64,000 bases of DNA from an uncultured Clostridium sp. (GTDB taxonomy: Bacteria > Bacillota_I > Bacilli_A > RF39 > UBA660). A model generated the notes under the pieces. That model was given only the letters and a program-made list of their open reading frames with translations. It had not been told where the DNA came from and did not search any database. Location: positions 62,001 through 126,000 of the forward strand of contig CANEGO010000003.1 of the NCBI GenBank assembly GCA_947427095.1, read 5' to 3'. Of this stretch, positions 32,885 through 42,032 are shown piece after piece. The stretch's first letter is position 1. Every line of letters begins with the position of its first letter. Both the position numbers and the translations under genes were made by a program.

Positions 32885-33994
32885 ATGGAAAAAAAATTAA
32901 AAGAAATAGCACTACATATAACAGAATCTTGTACTCATAATTGCCCAATGTGTTATGCTACAGAAGAAGGAACAATAAGAGAACATGGTAATTTAGAAAA
33001 TTTAAAAAAGATAGTTAAAAACGCCGTAATTAATGGTGTTGAAACAATTAATTTAGTTGGTGGAGATCCTTGTGACTATCCATATATGGTAAATCTTTTA
33101 GAGTATATTAAAGGTGTTTCAGATTATTTTAAAAAAGAAATAAAGGTAAGTATTTTATCTAATACTCACGTTTATAGAAAAGATGGAAAAGAAGTTCCAA
33201 TTGAAACAATAGTGCCACTTGTATACTCTCTTGAATCAACTATACATGGCCCTGGTTCTAAAACACACGATGCATTCTGTAGAATGCCAAATGCCTATGA
33301 GAACGTAATAGGAAATTTAAAGAAGTACGATGAATTAAGAGATAAAGAAAATCAGAGTTTAGGTATTATTGTAAACATGATGCCCGAGACGGCTAATTTT
33401 ACTAAAGATATAATAGATGAAGTTTCTAAAAGAATAAATTATGAATACGTTCTTATACAAAGAATTGCGCCAACAGGTCGCGCTGAGGGTAAAACTTGTT
33501 ATGCTATAAATAATAAACAATTAGACATGATCATGGATGCTATTAATAAGGCCTCTAACCAATATCCAAATGTTGAATTTAATTTTGTTGATGTTGTACC
33601 TTATTGTGCTGTTAAAGAGGAAAATAGAAAGTTTTTGCCTAAAGGTGGCTGTAACTGGGGAGAAGAAATAGTGGCGGTTAAATTAAATGGAGATATTACA
33701 AGATGTGCTATGTCGTCTAATGTAATTGGTAACTTTCTTGATTTAGATACACCTAGAAAATTCAATGAATTTTGGAATAATAATAAGGAATTAGTCGCTA
33801 GTAGAAATAGAGTACACCTAACTTCAAAGTGTTTTGCCTGTAAAGATTATTTGTTATGTAGGGGTGGCTGTTTTATGTCGGGAATTAATAATGGTATTGC
33901 TATAGGTGATCCTTATAAGTTTGGATATAATATGCCTATAAAAATGGTAGACTCTTTAGCAGATGAATTGGATAAAGGTAAGTCTCTTGGGTAA
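32885..33994 (+). CDS. Radical SAM / SPASM-domain protein
   Basis: 369 residues. ESCTHNCPMCYA gives the Cx3Cx2C site of the radical SAM 4Fe-4S cluster, and VGGDPCDYP is the GGD/GGE-type SAM loop. The C-terminal part has CAVKEENRKFLPKGGC, CAMSSN and CFACKDYLLCRGGCFMSG, a SPASM/twitch region for extra clusters. Such proteins often modify peptides or cofactors. I searched by eye for a short Cys- or Gly-rich precursor between 31.8 and 36 kb and found none. Substrate unknown. Confidence 0.9.
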   Translation: MEKKLKEIALHITESCTHNCPMCYATEEGTIREHGNLENLKKIVKNAVINGVETINLVGGDPCDYPYMVNLLEYIKGVSDYFKKEIKVSILSNTHVYRKDGKEVPIETIVPLVYSLESTIHGPGSKTHDAFCRMPNAYENVIGNLKKYDELRDKENQSLGIIVNMMPETANFTKDIIDEVSKRINYEYVLIQRIAPTGRAEGKTCYAINNKQLDMIMDAINKASNQYPNVEFNFVDVVPYCAVKEENRKFLPKGGCNWGEEIVAVKLNGDITRCAMSSNVIGNFLDLDTPRKFNEFWNNNKELVASRNRVHLTSKCFACKDYLLCRGGCFMSGINNGIAIGDPYKFGYNMPIKMVDSLADELDKGKSLG

Positions 33995-34008
33995 AAGGAA
34001 GTGAAATA

Positions 34009-34947
34009 ATGAAAGTACTTATTTTCACACACAAAAGTGATATAGATGGAATGGGCGGCGCGGTACTTGCTAAACTTGCTTTTAAAAATGTGGATTATGT
34101 ATTATGTGAAACCTTTGAATTACAAAATGAAATACAAAAATTTTACGATAATGGTAAAATCTATGATTATGATTTTGTTTACGTAACTGATTTATGGCTT
34201 GAAGAACCTATGCTTTCTAAAGTGGCAAACGATGAAAAATTAAATGGTAAATTCTTACTTTTTGATCATCATGAATCAGCATTAAAAAACAATATAGATA
34301 AGTATGATTTTATAAACATTAAAATTGAAGATGAAAAAGGTAAATGTTGTGGAACGCAGTTGTTTTATGAATACTTGAAAAAAAATAGAATAATTGTTGA
34401 TAGCAATGATACAGCTGGATTTGTTGAACTAACTAGAAGGTATGATACTTGGGAATGGAAAAACATTTATAATGATGAAAAAGCCCACGCGCTTACGTTA
34501 TTATTTGACGCAGTGGGTAAAGATGGATATATAAAATTAATGTTAGATAAATTATCTTTACAAGGTAATGAATTTAAGTTTAATGAATTAGAAAAAATGT
34601 TAATTAATAATAAAAAAGAACAAGTATGTTCAAAACTAGAAGAGTATTATAAAAAAATGCTTATAAAAGATGTATTAGGATATAGAGCTGGAATTATATT
34701 TATAGATTATGAGTATAGAAATGATTTAGCAGAATACATAAGAAATAAAAATACTGATATAGACTTAGTTATAATGTCCGCGTTTGATTATGGAACTATC
34801 TCATATAGAAGAATAAAAGAAAACTTTAAAGTAAGAGAAATAGCCGAATATTTTGGTGGTAGAGGCCATGATTATGCTGCTTCGAGTCCTATTTTAGAAG
34901 AAACTAAAGAAAGTGTGTTAAAATTATTATTAAAAGGGAGAAATTAA
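34009..34947 (+). CDS. DHH-family phosphoesterase
   Basis: 312 residues, starting 14 bases after the radical SAM gene. FTHKSDIDGMGGAVLAKLA and LLFDHHESALKN are DHH motifs I and III with their metal-binding Asp and His. GGRGHDYAASSP near the end is the GGGH of the DHHA1 substrate domain. Related enzymes hydrolyse nano-RNA or cyclic dinucleotide products. It keeps the full metal set and so should be active; preferred substrate not known. Confidence 0.9.
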   Translation: MKVLIFTHKSDIDGMGGAVLAKLAFKNVDYVLCETFELQNEIQKFYDNGKIYDYDFVYVTDLWLEEPMLSKVANDEKLNGKFLLFDHHESALKNNIDKYDFINIKIEDEKGKCCGTQLFYEYLKKNRIIVDSNDTAGFVELTRRYDTWEWKNIYNDEKAHALTLLFDAVGKDGYIKLMLDKLSLQGNEFKFNELEKMLINNKKEQVCSKLEEYYKKMLIKDVLGYRAGIIFIDYEYRNDLAEYIRNKNTDIDLVIMSAFDYGTISYRRIKENFKVREIAEYFGGRGHDYAASSPILEETKESVLKLLLKGRN

Positions 34948-34948
34948 T

Positions 34949-35515
34949 ATGAAAAATATATTTATTATTCATGGTTTCATGGGAAGTAATATAGAAAATT
35001 GGTTTCCATGGTTTAAGAGAAAAGTTGATTCAGAAAATACGTTATGTGTTATTCCTCAATTCCCAATAGAAATAGAAAAACAAAACTATAATGAATGGAA
35101 AAAAATGCTTGATGTATATAAAGATTATGGAATGATTAACAATGAAACGATTTTAATTGGTCATTCTACAGGCAGTGCATGTGCTATTAAATATATTTTA
35201 GATGAAAAGATTAAAATTAATAGGTTAATTTTAATTAGTGGTTTTAATGGTCTTTTAGCACCAGATCCAGATGATTTACATAATAAGGTTAATCCTACTT
35301 TCTATGTATCAGATGCCTTATTAAAGGATGTTAAAAATTATGCAAATGAAATTATTTGCATGTATGGAGATGATGATCCATATATACCACAACCTGTTTT
35401 ACATTCATTATCTGAAAAATTAAATGCTAAAGAAATTGTTATCCTGGGTGGTGGACATTTAAATTCTGAATCGGGATATGATAAATTTGAAGAGTTATTG
35501 AAATACATTAACTAA
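34949..35515 (+). CDS. RBBP9/YdeN-type alpha/beta hydrolase
   Basis: 188 residues, one base after the preceding stop region, so likely coupled. FIIHGFMGSNIENWFPW, the nucleophile elbow LIGHSTGSA, MYGDDDPYIP with the acid, and LGGGHLNSESGY with the His complete the catalytic triad. The GF-xG-x8-W start is the RBBP9/YdeN pattern. A small serine hydrolase of unknown substrate. Confidence 0.9.
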   Translation: MKNIFIIHGFMGSNIENWFPWFKRKVDSENTLCVIPQFPIEIEKQNYNEWKKMLDVYKDYGMINNETILIGHSTGSACAIKYILDEKIKINRLILISGFNGLLAPDPDDLHNKVNPTFYVSDALLKDVKNYANEIICMYGDDDPYIPQPVLHSLSEKLNAKEIVILGGGHLNSESGYDKFEELLKYIN

Positions 35516-35557
35516 AATAAAATGTTATAAAAAAATATATTATGATTAACAATCAAT

Positions 35558-35593
35558 GAGTTGCTGCTAAAGCTGGTTAGCAATTCTTTTTTT
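35558..35593 (+). terminator. Intrinsic terminator ending the radical SAM run
   Basis: GAGTTGCT (35558-35565) pairs with AGCAATTC (35579-35586), one G-U, then T7. An extended -10 TGCTATAAT (35607-35615) for the next gene follows. Confidence 0.85.
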
Positions 35594-35635
35594 GTGCTCA
35601 AAAGCATGCTATAATAATAATGGAGGGTTAATAAT

Positions 35636-36262
35636 ATGGCAAGTAGCATGATACACATTGCGGTAGCAAATGAAATTAATAAAGTGTTAAAACGTAATAA
35701 TAAACATATTTTAATAGGAAGTATTGCACCTGATATTACAAAACATATTGGAATGACAAAAAAAGATTCTCATTTTCAAGATACTGATGAGGATTTACCT
35801 CACTTAGATAAATTTTTAAATAAGTATAGATATAATCTAAATGATGATTTTGCACTAGGTTATTACATTCATTTATATACTGATTATTTATGGTTTAAGT
35901 ACTTTGAACCGGATTTTTATAAGAATGGTGTTATATATAAATTAGATGGTACTATAGAAAACATTCCATTTGAGAAAAAAAGAGATTATTTTTATAATGA
36001 CTATACTAACTTAAACATAAAATTAATCGATAAATATAATATGGATTTAAGTATTTTTTATGAAGAAGTACCAAAGTTTAAAAACATTATAAAAGAAATT
36101 CCTATGGATAAAATTGATATAATAATTAATCAAGCAGGTATTATAATAGAAAATACAAAAGAAAATAAAGCTTATGTATTTGATATGGAAGTTATAAATA
36201 AATTTATTCATGCGTCAGTAGAATATATATTATCTAATTTAAAAGATATAGGAGTGATTTAA
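35636..36262 (+). CDS. Zinc-dependent phospholipase C-like protein
   Basis: 208 residues, ATG 35636 behind GGAGGGT. ASSMIHIAVANEINKVL, LIGSIAPDITKH, HLDKFLNKY and GYYIHLYTDYLWFKY hold the spread-out His and Asp residues of the zinc-dependent phospholipase C / S1-P1 nuclease-like helical fold. There is no signal peptide, unlike secreted members. It ends where the next ATG begins. Hydrolase role likely, substrate unknown. Confidence 0.75.
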   Translation: MASSMIHIAVANEINKVLKRNNKHILIGSIAPDITKHIGMTKKDSHFQDTDEDLPHLDKFLNKYRYNLNDDFALGYYIHLYTDYLWFKYFEPDFYKNGVIYKLDGTIENIPFEKKRDYFYNDYTNLNIKLIDKYNMDLSIFYEEVPKFKNIIKEIPMDKIDIIINQAGIIIENTKENKAYVFDMEVINKFIHASVEYILSNLKDIGVI

Positions 36263-36880
36263 ATGAAAGTATTATTAGTAAATGGAAGCCTGCATAAAGA
36301 TGGAGCAACTAACTTAGCTTTAGAAGAAGTTTCTAAAGCATTAAATAAAAATGGTATTGATACCGAAATATTTTGGATAGGTAATAAAGCAATAGCTGGG
36401 TGTATTGGATGCGGAGTATGTTACAAAAGTCAAAGGTGTTTTATAAATGATAAAGTAAATGAATTTTTAGATAAAGCAGAAAAGGTAGATGGATATATTT
36501 TTGGTTCAGCGGTACACTATGCTGGACCTACTGGCTTTATGAAATCCTTTATGGATAGATGCTTTTATGATAAAAATTGTTTTGATTATAAGCCTGTAGC
36601 TTGTGTTGTAAGCGCAAGAAGAGGTGGAGCCGCTACAGCATTTGATGATTTAAATAAATATTTTACTATAAAAAATATGATTGTTGTAGGAAGCCAGTAT
36701 TGGAATCAAATTCATGGTAATAATAAAGAAGAAGCTATTAAAGATGAAGAAGGTCTTCAAACCATGAGAACACTTGCAAACAACATGGCTTGGATATTAA
36801 AATGCATTGAAGCAGGAAAGAAAAACGGTATACAATATCCAGAGAAAGAAAAAAGAATATCAACAAATTTCATAAGATAA
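36263..36880 (+). CDS. NAD(P)H-dependent FMN reductase-like flavoprotein
   Basis: 205 residues; ATG 36263 directly follows the previous stop and has AGGAGTGAT upstream. LLVNGSLHKDGATN is the FMN loop, CIGCGVCYKSQRC the cysteine cluster of iron-sulfur flavoproteins, and FGSAVHYAGPTGFMKSFMDRC the second flavin loop. It moves electrons from NAD(P)H to an acceptor not known. Ends at the terminator shared with the minus-strand cassette. Confidence 0.88.
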   Translation: MKVLLVNGSLHKDGATNLALEEVSKALNKNGIDTEIFWIGNKAIAGCIGCGVCYKSQRCFINDKVNEFLDKAEKVDGYIFGSAVHYAGPTGFMKSFMDRCFYDKNCFDYKPVACVVSARRGGAATAFDDLNKYFTIKNMIVVGSQYWNQIHGNNKEEAIKDEEGLQTMRTLANNMAWILKCIEAGKKNGIQYPEKEKRISTNFIR

Positions 36881-36909
36881 AAGAACTCTAATTAATAGAG
36901 TCCTTTTTT
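36881..36909. terminator. Terminator shared by convergent operons
   Basis: ACTCTA (36885-36890), loop ATTAA, TAGAGT (36896-36901), then a T7 run on the + strand and A-rich sequence on the left for the minus strand. Confidence 0.7.
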
Positions 36910-37979
36910 TCTTGAATTATTTTTTTGTTGTTTAGTAATCTTTCGTTATCAGGTTCCATATCTATGGCTTTATCACACCATTTTAAGGCTTCATCAAAGT
37001 TTCCTAAATAAAACTCACTTATTGATAAAAGGTCATATGGTGTATAATTCCAACTAAAAGGTTCATTTATGTATGATTTTGCATGGCTTTTTATTTCTAA
37101 AGCATCTAAGCAAAAGGTTTTAACTTTTTCCCAGTCTTGAAGTTCATACTCAAGAAGTGCTCGTTCCACATAAGAATCTCTTAAGTATGGTGCTTCCATA
37201 ATAGCTTTGTCAAGCCACATCCTAGATTCTTCGTATCTTTTTAGATTTTTATAGCATCTAGCTATAAATCTCATTGATGCACATCTTTCATCTTTCCATG
37301 TTGCGGTAGGTAGTGAAAGATGTCTTATTAATGTGTCTATTGCCTCGTTCCATTTGTCGTAGAACATGTATTCTCTTCCTAAATAGTGAACGTTTCTATC
37401 ATCATTAGGATTTTCTTTGACCGATAATTCAAGAAGCGGTAAATAACTACTCCTTGATTTAGTATCATCAGGCCAGTGATCTACGGTTATTTCATCGGTT
37501 GTTGCAAATACTTCTTTTTCACCCGTATATTTTAATACTTCATGTACCGGATGTACCCACTCATAATTATTTCTTGCGTGTATTTTTTCTATGTAGAAGT
37601 TAACTAAAGGATTTCCGTTTTCATCGTGACTCCAGTTATAGTTATACCTTAAATGATTAACTTCATCTTTCCACAGTAATTCTATCTTTTCTCTCCATCC
37701 AGGAGATAATACTTCATCTAAGTCAGTACATACACACACGTCATAATCTTCGGGAACGAGTTTTAATGATTCGTTTCTAGCTACATCAAATCTCCAAGGT
37801 TTTATTTCTTTTACTGTTACTTTGGCACCTAACTTTTTTAACTTTTCCACAGTATTATCTGTAGATCCAGTATCTAATACGTATACTTCATCTGCTTCTT
37901 TCATGGAATTATACCATCTTTCAGCAAATTTTTCTTCATTTTTAGTTATTGCATAAACACATATTTTTAATTTATTCAT
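36888..37979 (-). CDS. Family 2 glycosyltransferase with TPR-like C-domain
   Basis: 363 residues. CVYAITKNEEKFAERWYNSM and VYVLDTGSTDNTVEKLKK form the GT-A nucleotide-sugar site, and CVCTDLDEVLSPGW has the DxD metal motif. From about residue 190 on, TPR-like helices are visible (NVHYLGREYMFYDKWNEAI, LGNFDEALKWCDKAIDMEPD). It lies eight bases downstream of a Thr-rich collagen-like gene on the same strand. In Bacillus, such proteins are O-glycosylated on the repeat threonines, so this enzyme is a good candidate to do that here. That link is inferred from position. Confidence 0.9.
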   Translation of the reverse strand: MNKLKICVYAITKNEEKFAERWYNSMKEADEVYVLDTGSTDNTVEKLKKLGAKVTVKEIKPWRFDVARNESLKLVPEDYDVCVCTDLDEVLSPGWREKIELLWKDEVNHLRYNYNWSHDENGNPLVNFYIEKIHARNNYEWVHPVHEVLKYTGEKEVFATTDEITVDHWPDDTKSRSSYLPLLELSVKENPNDDRNVHYLGREYMFYDKWNEAIDTLIRHLSLPTATWKDERCASMRFIARCYKNLKRYEESRMWLDKAIMEAPYLRDSYVERALLEYELQDWEKVKTFCLDALEIKSHAKSYINEPFSWNYTPYDLLSISEFYLGNFDEALKWCDKAIDMEPDNERLLNNKKIIQEKKDSIN

Positions 37980-37987
37980 ATTATCTC

Positions 37988-38674
37988 CTAATTAAGTTTT
38001 TTTACACTTAGTGTTGCATTCACTCCAGAACCTAGGGTAACACCAACTGCAAGTAATGCTGATATTGCCATGTCGATTACTGCTCCGGCAGGTAACGTAA
38101 CGATTACACTTCCACTATAAAGTGATCCAACACCAACGGATAATATTCTTGATATAACGGTATCTGGAATATTAGTTCCGTTACTTCTGACCGCTAAAGT
38201 TACAGTTGTACCAAGTGCTACAGATACATTACTATAATAGTTAATTTCATAGGTACCAGCTTGAGTTACCGTAATGCTATTAGCAGGAGTATATGTAGTA
38301 TTTAAGTTTGGCATTGCACTAGGTAAAGCTATTTGCGTTTGTGTACCAACACCTAAATTGATTGTTTGAGGAGCGTCACTATATTTTCCTCCATAAGCAT
38401 TTAAACCATTTGCTGGTCCGGTAGGACCAGTAACACCAGTAGCTCCAGTAGGCCCGGTAGCACCAGCTAAACCTTGAGGCCCAGTAGGCCCAGTAATGCC
38501 GGCTAAGCCTTGAGGTCCAGTTGCACCAGTAGGTCCAGTAGCGCCAGCTAAACCTTGAGACCCAGTAGCTCCAGTAGCTCCAGTAGGACCGGTAGCACCT
38601 GTTATACCATTAGGTCCTGTAGGCCCTTGTGGAATAACAAAATTTAATAAGTAATCTGGGTTGATAATAATCAT
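37988..38674 (-). CDS. Collagen-like protein with BclA-type C-terminal domain
   Basis: 228 residues, start behind AAAGAAAGGA. Residues 15-92 are G-x-T/G-x-Y collagen triplets rich in GPTGATG. The rest ([31 protein letters not shown]) is a beta domain like the trimerising C-terminal domain of Bacillus BclA. The first residues, [14 protein letters not shown], look like the link between two collagen blocks in longer relatives, and the gene upstream ends in such a linker, so one ancestral gene may have been split. It is the sort of protein displayed on cell or spore surfaces. No signal peptide is visible. Confidence 0.9.
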   Translation of the reverse strand: MIIINPDYLLNFVIPQGPTGPNGITGATGPTGATGATGSQGLAGATGPTGATGPQGLAGITGPTGPQGLAGATGPTGATGVTGPTGPANGLNAYGGKYSDAPQTINLGVGTQTQIALPSAMPNLNTTYTPANSITVTQAGTYEINYYSNVSVALGTTVTLAVRSNGTNIPDTVISRILSVGVGSLYSGSVIVTLPAGAVIDMAISALLAVGVTLGSGVNATLSVKKLN

Positions 38675-38700
38675 TCCTTTCTTTAAAAAATTTTAAAATG

Positions 38701-39369
38701 TTATGCAGGTGTTATTGTTACACTTGCTTGAGAACCTGGAGCACCAGTAGTTACAGTTCCTATAGCTAAGTTTGGAGCTGGTCCAGTGGCTCCGGTAGCA
38801 CCAGTTGCCCCAGTAGGCCCGGTTAATCCTGCAATTCCTTCTTCGCCTTGTGGCCCGGTTGGTCCAGTAGGCCCGGTTGCACCAGTAGGTCCGGTTGGTC
38901 CAGTAGGTCCGGTTGGTCCAGTAGGCCCGGTTGCACCAGTAGCGCCAGTTGCTCCAGTAGGACCAGTTGCACCAGAAGGTCCGGTTGCTCCGGTAGGCCC
39001 GGTTGCTCCGGTAGGTCCGGTTGCACCAGTAGCTCCGGCTGCTCCAGAAGGTCCGGTTGCTCCAGTAGGACCAGTTGCTCCAGTAGGACCAGTTGCTCCA
39101 GAAGGTCCGGTTGCACCAGAAGGTCCAGTTGCACCAGTAGCTCCAGTTGCACCAGTAGCTCCAGTTGCCCCAGTAGCGCCAGTTAAGCCTTGAGGTCCAG
39201 TAGGTCCAGTTATCCCACCAGATGGCCCAGTAGGTCCAGTAGGTCCGGTAGGCCCAGTAGCACCAATAACGAATCGTACATTTCTAAAATTTTGTCTATC
39301 TTTTAGAAAATCGCACATTATGCTTCCAGAACAACAATTATGATTTTTATGATTATTGTTGTCTTTCAT
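38701..39369 (-). CDS. Collagen-like Gly-Pro/Ala-Thr repeat protein
   Basis: 222 residues, ATG behind GAAAGGAG. A 34-residue head with Cys and His ([13 protein letters not shown]) is followed by about 160 residues of perfect G-x-x triplets, chiefly GATGPT, and a short tail [19 protein letters not shown]. The DNA is a run of 9- and 18-base near-repeats and of higher GC than the region around. Tail and head cysteines may cross-link or anchor trimers. Every second or third triplet has Thr in the Y position, as in O-glycosylated exosporium proteins. First gene of the cassette, with the shared intergenic promoter zone upstream. Confidence 0.9.
   Translation of the reverse strand: MKDNNNHKNHNCCSGSIMCDFLKDRQNFRNVRFVIGATGPTGPTGPTGPSGGITGPTGPQGLTGATGATGATGATGATGATGPSGATGPSGATGPTGATGPTGATGPSGAAGATGATGPTGATGPTGATGPSGATGPTGATGATGATGPTGPTGPTGPTGPTGATGPTGPTGPQGEEGIAGLTGPTGATGATGATGPAPNLAIGTVTTGAPGSQASVTITPA
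38760..39265. repeat. Tandem 9/18-base near-repeats coding collagen triplets
   Basis: Units such as CCAGTAGGTCCGGTTGCA recur with small changes. They encode the G-P-T / G-A-T triplets on the minus strand. Copy number is likely to vary by slippage, and the open frames on the other strand here are by-products of the repeat. Confidence 0.85.
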
Positions 39370-39427
39370 TTTTTATCTCCTTTCACCTTATAATATGAAC
39401 GTTGGATTTTATCACTTATTATGTTTG

Positions 39428-39456
39428 TTGCATATTATATTAAAATGTGCTATTAT
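39428..39456 (+). promoter_or_regulatory. Promoter of the ArsP_2-like permease gene
   Basis: TTGCAT (39428-39433), 17-base spacer, TATTAT (39451-39456), 30 bases ahead of ATG 39486. It lies in the divergent gap with the collagen-like operon. Confidence 0.7.
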
Positions 39457-39485
39457 CTAGCTATTGAATTCTAAAGGAGAAAGTT

Positions 39486-40337
39486 ATGAAAGAAATAATA
39501 TTAGATACATTATTAGATGCATTAAAATTAATACCATTTTTATTTATTGCATTTTTAATAATGGAATACATAGAACATAAATTTAGTAAGAAAAGTAAAA
39601 ATAAGATAACAAAAGCTGGTAAGTTTGGACCTTTTATTGGTAGCTTATTAGGAGCAGTACCTCAATGTGGTTTTTCCGTTATGGCTACTAATCTTTATGC
39701 TACAAGGATAATAACAATTGGAACACTTATATCGATTTTTTTGTCAACGTCTGATGAAATGCTTCCAATTCTTATATCTAATGGTGCAAAAGCAGGGATA
39801 ATATTTAAAATATTATTAATAAAGGTTTTAATTGGAATTATAGTCGGTTTCATAATAGATTTTCTTTTTAAAAAGAAAAATAAAAATGAAAAAGATTATG
39901 AAATAAAAGACTTTTGTTTGGAACATCACTGTGATTGTAACCATAGTATATTAAAGTCTACGCTTAAACATACGTTTAATATTACATTGTTTATAGCAAT
40001 AGTAACATTTTTGCTTAATATAGGTATGCACTATTTAGGAGAAGAAAACATAGGTAAGTTATTTTTAAAAGACAGCTTCTTTAGTCCGTTTATTTCTTCA
40101 CTAATTGGATTAATACCAAACTGCGCATCGAGTGTTATAATAACTGAATTATATTTAAATGGTGCTTTATCACTTGCATCTTGCATATCAGGCTTACTTA
40201 CTGGTAGTGGAGTTGCTCTATTGGTATTGTTTAAGGTTAATAAAAATAAAAAAGAAAATGGAATCATACTTTTAACTCTATATTTAATCGGGGCCTTATC
40301 AGGTGTTATAATAGAAATTATAGAAATGCTTATATAG
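39486..40337 (+). CDS. ArsP_2-type putative permease
   Basis: 283 residues behind AAAGGAG. Eight or more hydrophobic spans in two halves. Each half carries a related signature: LLGAVPQCGFSVMATNLYATRII in the first and LIGLIPNCASSVIITELYLNGAL in the second, with a Pro-x-Cys in both. This internal duplication and the His/Cys-rich loop (CLEHHCDCNH) fit the ArsP_2 family, annotated as putative arsenic or manganese exporters. Transport substrate is unproven. Confidence 0.85.
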   Translation: MKEIILDTLLDALKLIPFLFIAFLIMEYIEHKFSKKSKNKITKAGKFGPFIGSLLGAVPQCGFSVMATNLYATRIITIGTLISIFLSTSDEMLPILISNGAKAGIIFKILLIKVLIGIIVGFIIDFLFKKKNKNEKDYEIKDFCLEHHCDCNHSILKSTLKHTFNITLFIAIVTFLLNIGMHYLGEENIGKLFLKDSFFSPFISSLIGLIPNCASSVIITELYLNGALSLASCISGLLTGSGVALLVLFKVNKNKKENGIILLTLYLIGALSGVIIEIIEMLI

Positions 40338-40376
40338 CTTATAAAATAAAGCAAACGCGAGGAATTGTTGCGTAAT

Positions 40377-40412
40377 AAAAGACTAGTTTCTTTACCAAAA
40401 CTAGTCTTTTTT
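40377..40412 (+). terminator. Terminator before gpmI
   Basis: AAAAGACTAGTTT (40377-40389) pairs with AAACTAGTCTTTT (40398-40410), then TT. The gpmI -10 region TGATATAAT follows immediately. Confidence 0.9.
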
Positions 40413-40439
40413 GATATAATAGAAAAGGAGATGATAAAT

Positions 40440-41966
40440 ATGAAAAAGCCTTTAGTATTATGTATTTTGGATGGATGTGGAATTAGAGAAGAAACGGATG
40501 GCAACGCTTTTAAAAATGCTAACAAACCTACCTTTGATTATCTATGGAAAACATATCCTCATAGTTTACTTGAGGCAAGTGGAAAAAAGGTTGGATTGCC
40601 TAAAGGTCAAATGGGTAATAGTGAAGTAGGTCATATGAATATAGGTGCTGGTAGAATAGTTTATCAGCCACTAGAACTTATCAATAAGTCTATAGAAGAT
40701 AAATCATTTTATAATAATAAGGAAATATTAAAGGTAATTAATCACGTTAAAGAAAATAATTCAAAAATGCATATTATGGGTTTGTTATCAGATGGTGGAG
40801 TACACTCCCACATTAATCATTTAATGGCTATTATCGATATGCTAAAGGAAAATAACGTTGAAGATGTTTGCTATCACTTATTTTTAGACGGAAGAGATGT
40901 CAATCCAAAAAGTGCCAAAGAGTTCATAAAAAGATTAGAAGATAAAATGAACGAAACAGGTATCGGGAAGATTGTTACAATAAGCGGTAGATATTATGCA
41001 ATGGATCGTGATAATAATTATGACAGGGTAAAAAAGGCATACGATGCTATTAGTTATGGAGTTGGTGAAAAATATAATAGTGCAGAAGAATGCATTGATA
41101 AAAATTATAGTGAAGGAATAACTGATGAGTTTGTTGTACCCGCTGTTATAAATGAAGGCTTATTAGAAGATAATGATGGTGTTATAACATTTAACTTTAG
41201 ACCAGATAGGTTAAGAGAACTATTTACGGCATTTACTAATCCAAAAGAAAGCCCAATGGAAACTAAACACTTAAGAAATTTATCGGTACTAACAATGATG
41301 CCAGTTACTAATACCGTATTATGTGATCATGCGTTTAATCATCAGGATCTATCAGAAACCATGGGAATTTATTTATGTGAAAAAGGTTTAAATCAACTTC
41401 GTATTGCTGAAACGGAAAAGTATGCACATGTAACTTACTTTTATGATGGAGGAGTAGAAGAAAATTTCAAGGGAATGAAAAAAATACTTATTCCATCACC
41501 TAAGGTGGCAACTTATGATATGAAACCAGAAATGAGTGCTAAAGAAGTGACCGATACATTACTTAATGAACTAGAAAAAGATTATTATGATGTTGTAATA
41601 CTTAACTATGCTAACGGAGATATGGTTGGCCATACTGGTGATTATGATGCTGCTAAAAAAGCGGTAGAGTTTCTTGATGTTTGTTTAAAAAGAATATATG
41701 ATAAGATAAACGAAAAAGAAGGAACGCTAATAATAACGGCAGATCATGGTAATTGTGATGTTATGTGGGATGAAAATAAAACTCCAGTAACTTCACATAC
41801 TACTAATTTAGTTCCGTTTATAATTACAAGAAAAAATATTAATTTAAAAAATGGTAAATTAGCTGATATAGCACCAACTATGCTTGAACTTTTAAATTTA
41901 GAAAAACCAATTGAGATGACTGGAAATAGTTTAATTGTGAATGATAAAAGTGATGATAATTATTAA
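40440..41966 (+). CDS. gpmI: 2,3-bisphosphoglycerate-independent phosphoglycerate mutase
   Basis: 508 residues from ATG 40440 behind AAAAGGAG; the frame upstream crosses a terminator. LCILDGCGIREETDGNAF holds the first metal site, QMGNSEVGHMNIGAGR the catalytic Ser, DGGVHSHINHL and DGRDVNPKSA the substrate arm, and TADHGNCDVMWDE plus TSHTTNLVPF the second metal site. It interconverts 3- and 2-phosphoglycerate in glycolysis. Full length and all motifs are intact. Followed by a gap with a candidate small RNA. Confidence 0.97.
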   Translation: MKKPLVLCILDGCGIREETDGNAFKNANKPTFDYLWKTYPHSLLEASGKKVGLPKGQMGNSEVGHMNIGAGRIVYQPLELINKSIEDKSFYNNKEILKVINHVKENNSKMHIMGLLSDGGVHSHINHLMAIIDMLKENNVEDVCYHLFLDGRDVNPKSAKEFIKRLEDKMNETGIGKIVTISGRYYAMDRDNNYDRVKKAYDAISYGVGEKYNSAEECIDKNYSEGITDEFVVPAVINEGLLEDNDGVITFNFRPDRLRELFTAFTNPKESPMETKHLRNLSVLTMMPVTNTVLCDHAFNHQDLSETMGIYLCEKGLNQLRIAETEKYAHVTYFYDGGVEENFKGMKKILIPSPKVATYDMKPEMSAKEVTDTLLNELEKDYYDVVILNYANGDMVGHTGDYDAAKKAVEFLDVCLKRIYDKINEKEGTLIITADHGNCDVMWDENKTPVTSHTTNLVPFIITRKNINLKNGKLADIAPTMLELLNLEKPIEMTGNSLIVNDKSDDNY

Positions 41967-42032
41967 AAAATATGTAAAAACTCTCTAAAATGTAACATTT
42001 TGCAAAAAAAGATCGAAAAAAGTAAAAAAACT

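Noticed and set aside
38786-39193. Long + strand frames with PVAPVGPV-type repeats
   Set aside because: They are the reverse of the collagen triplets; no ribosome site, and the minus-strand protein has proper head, tail and start.
38760-39265. CRISPR-like tandem repeats
   Set aside because: Units are 9/18 bases, coding, imperfect and without unique spacers.
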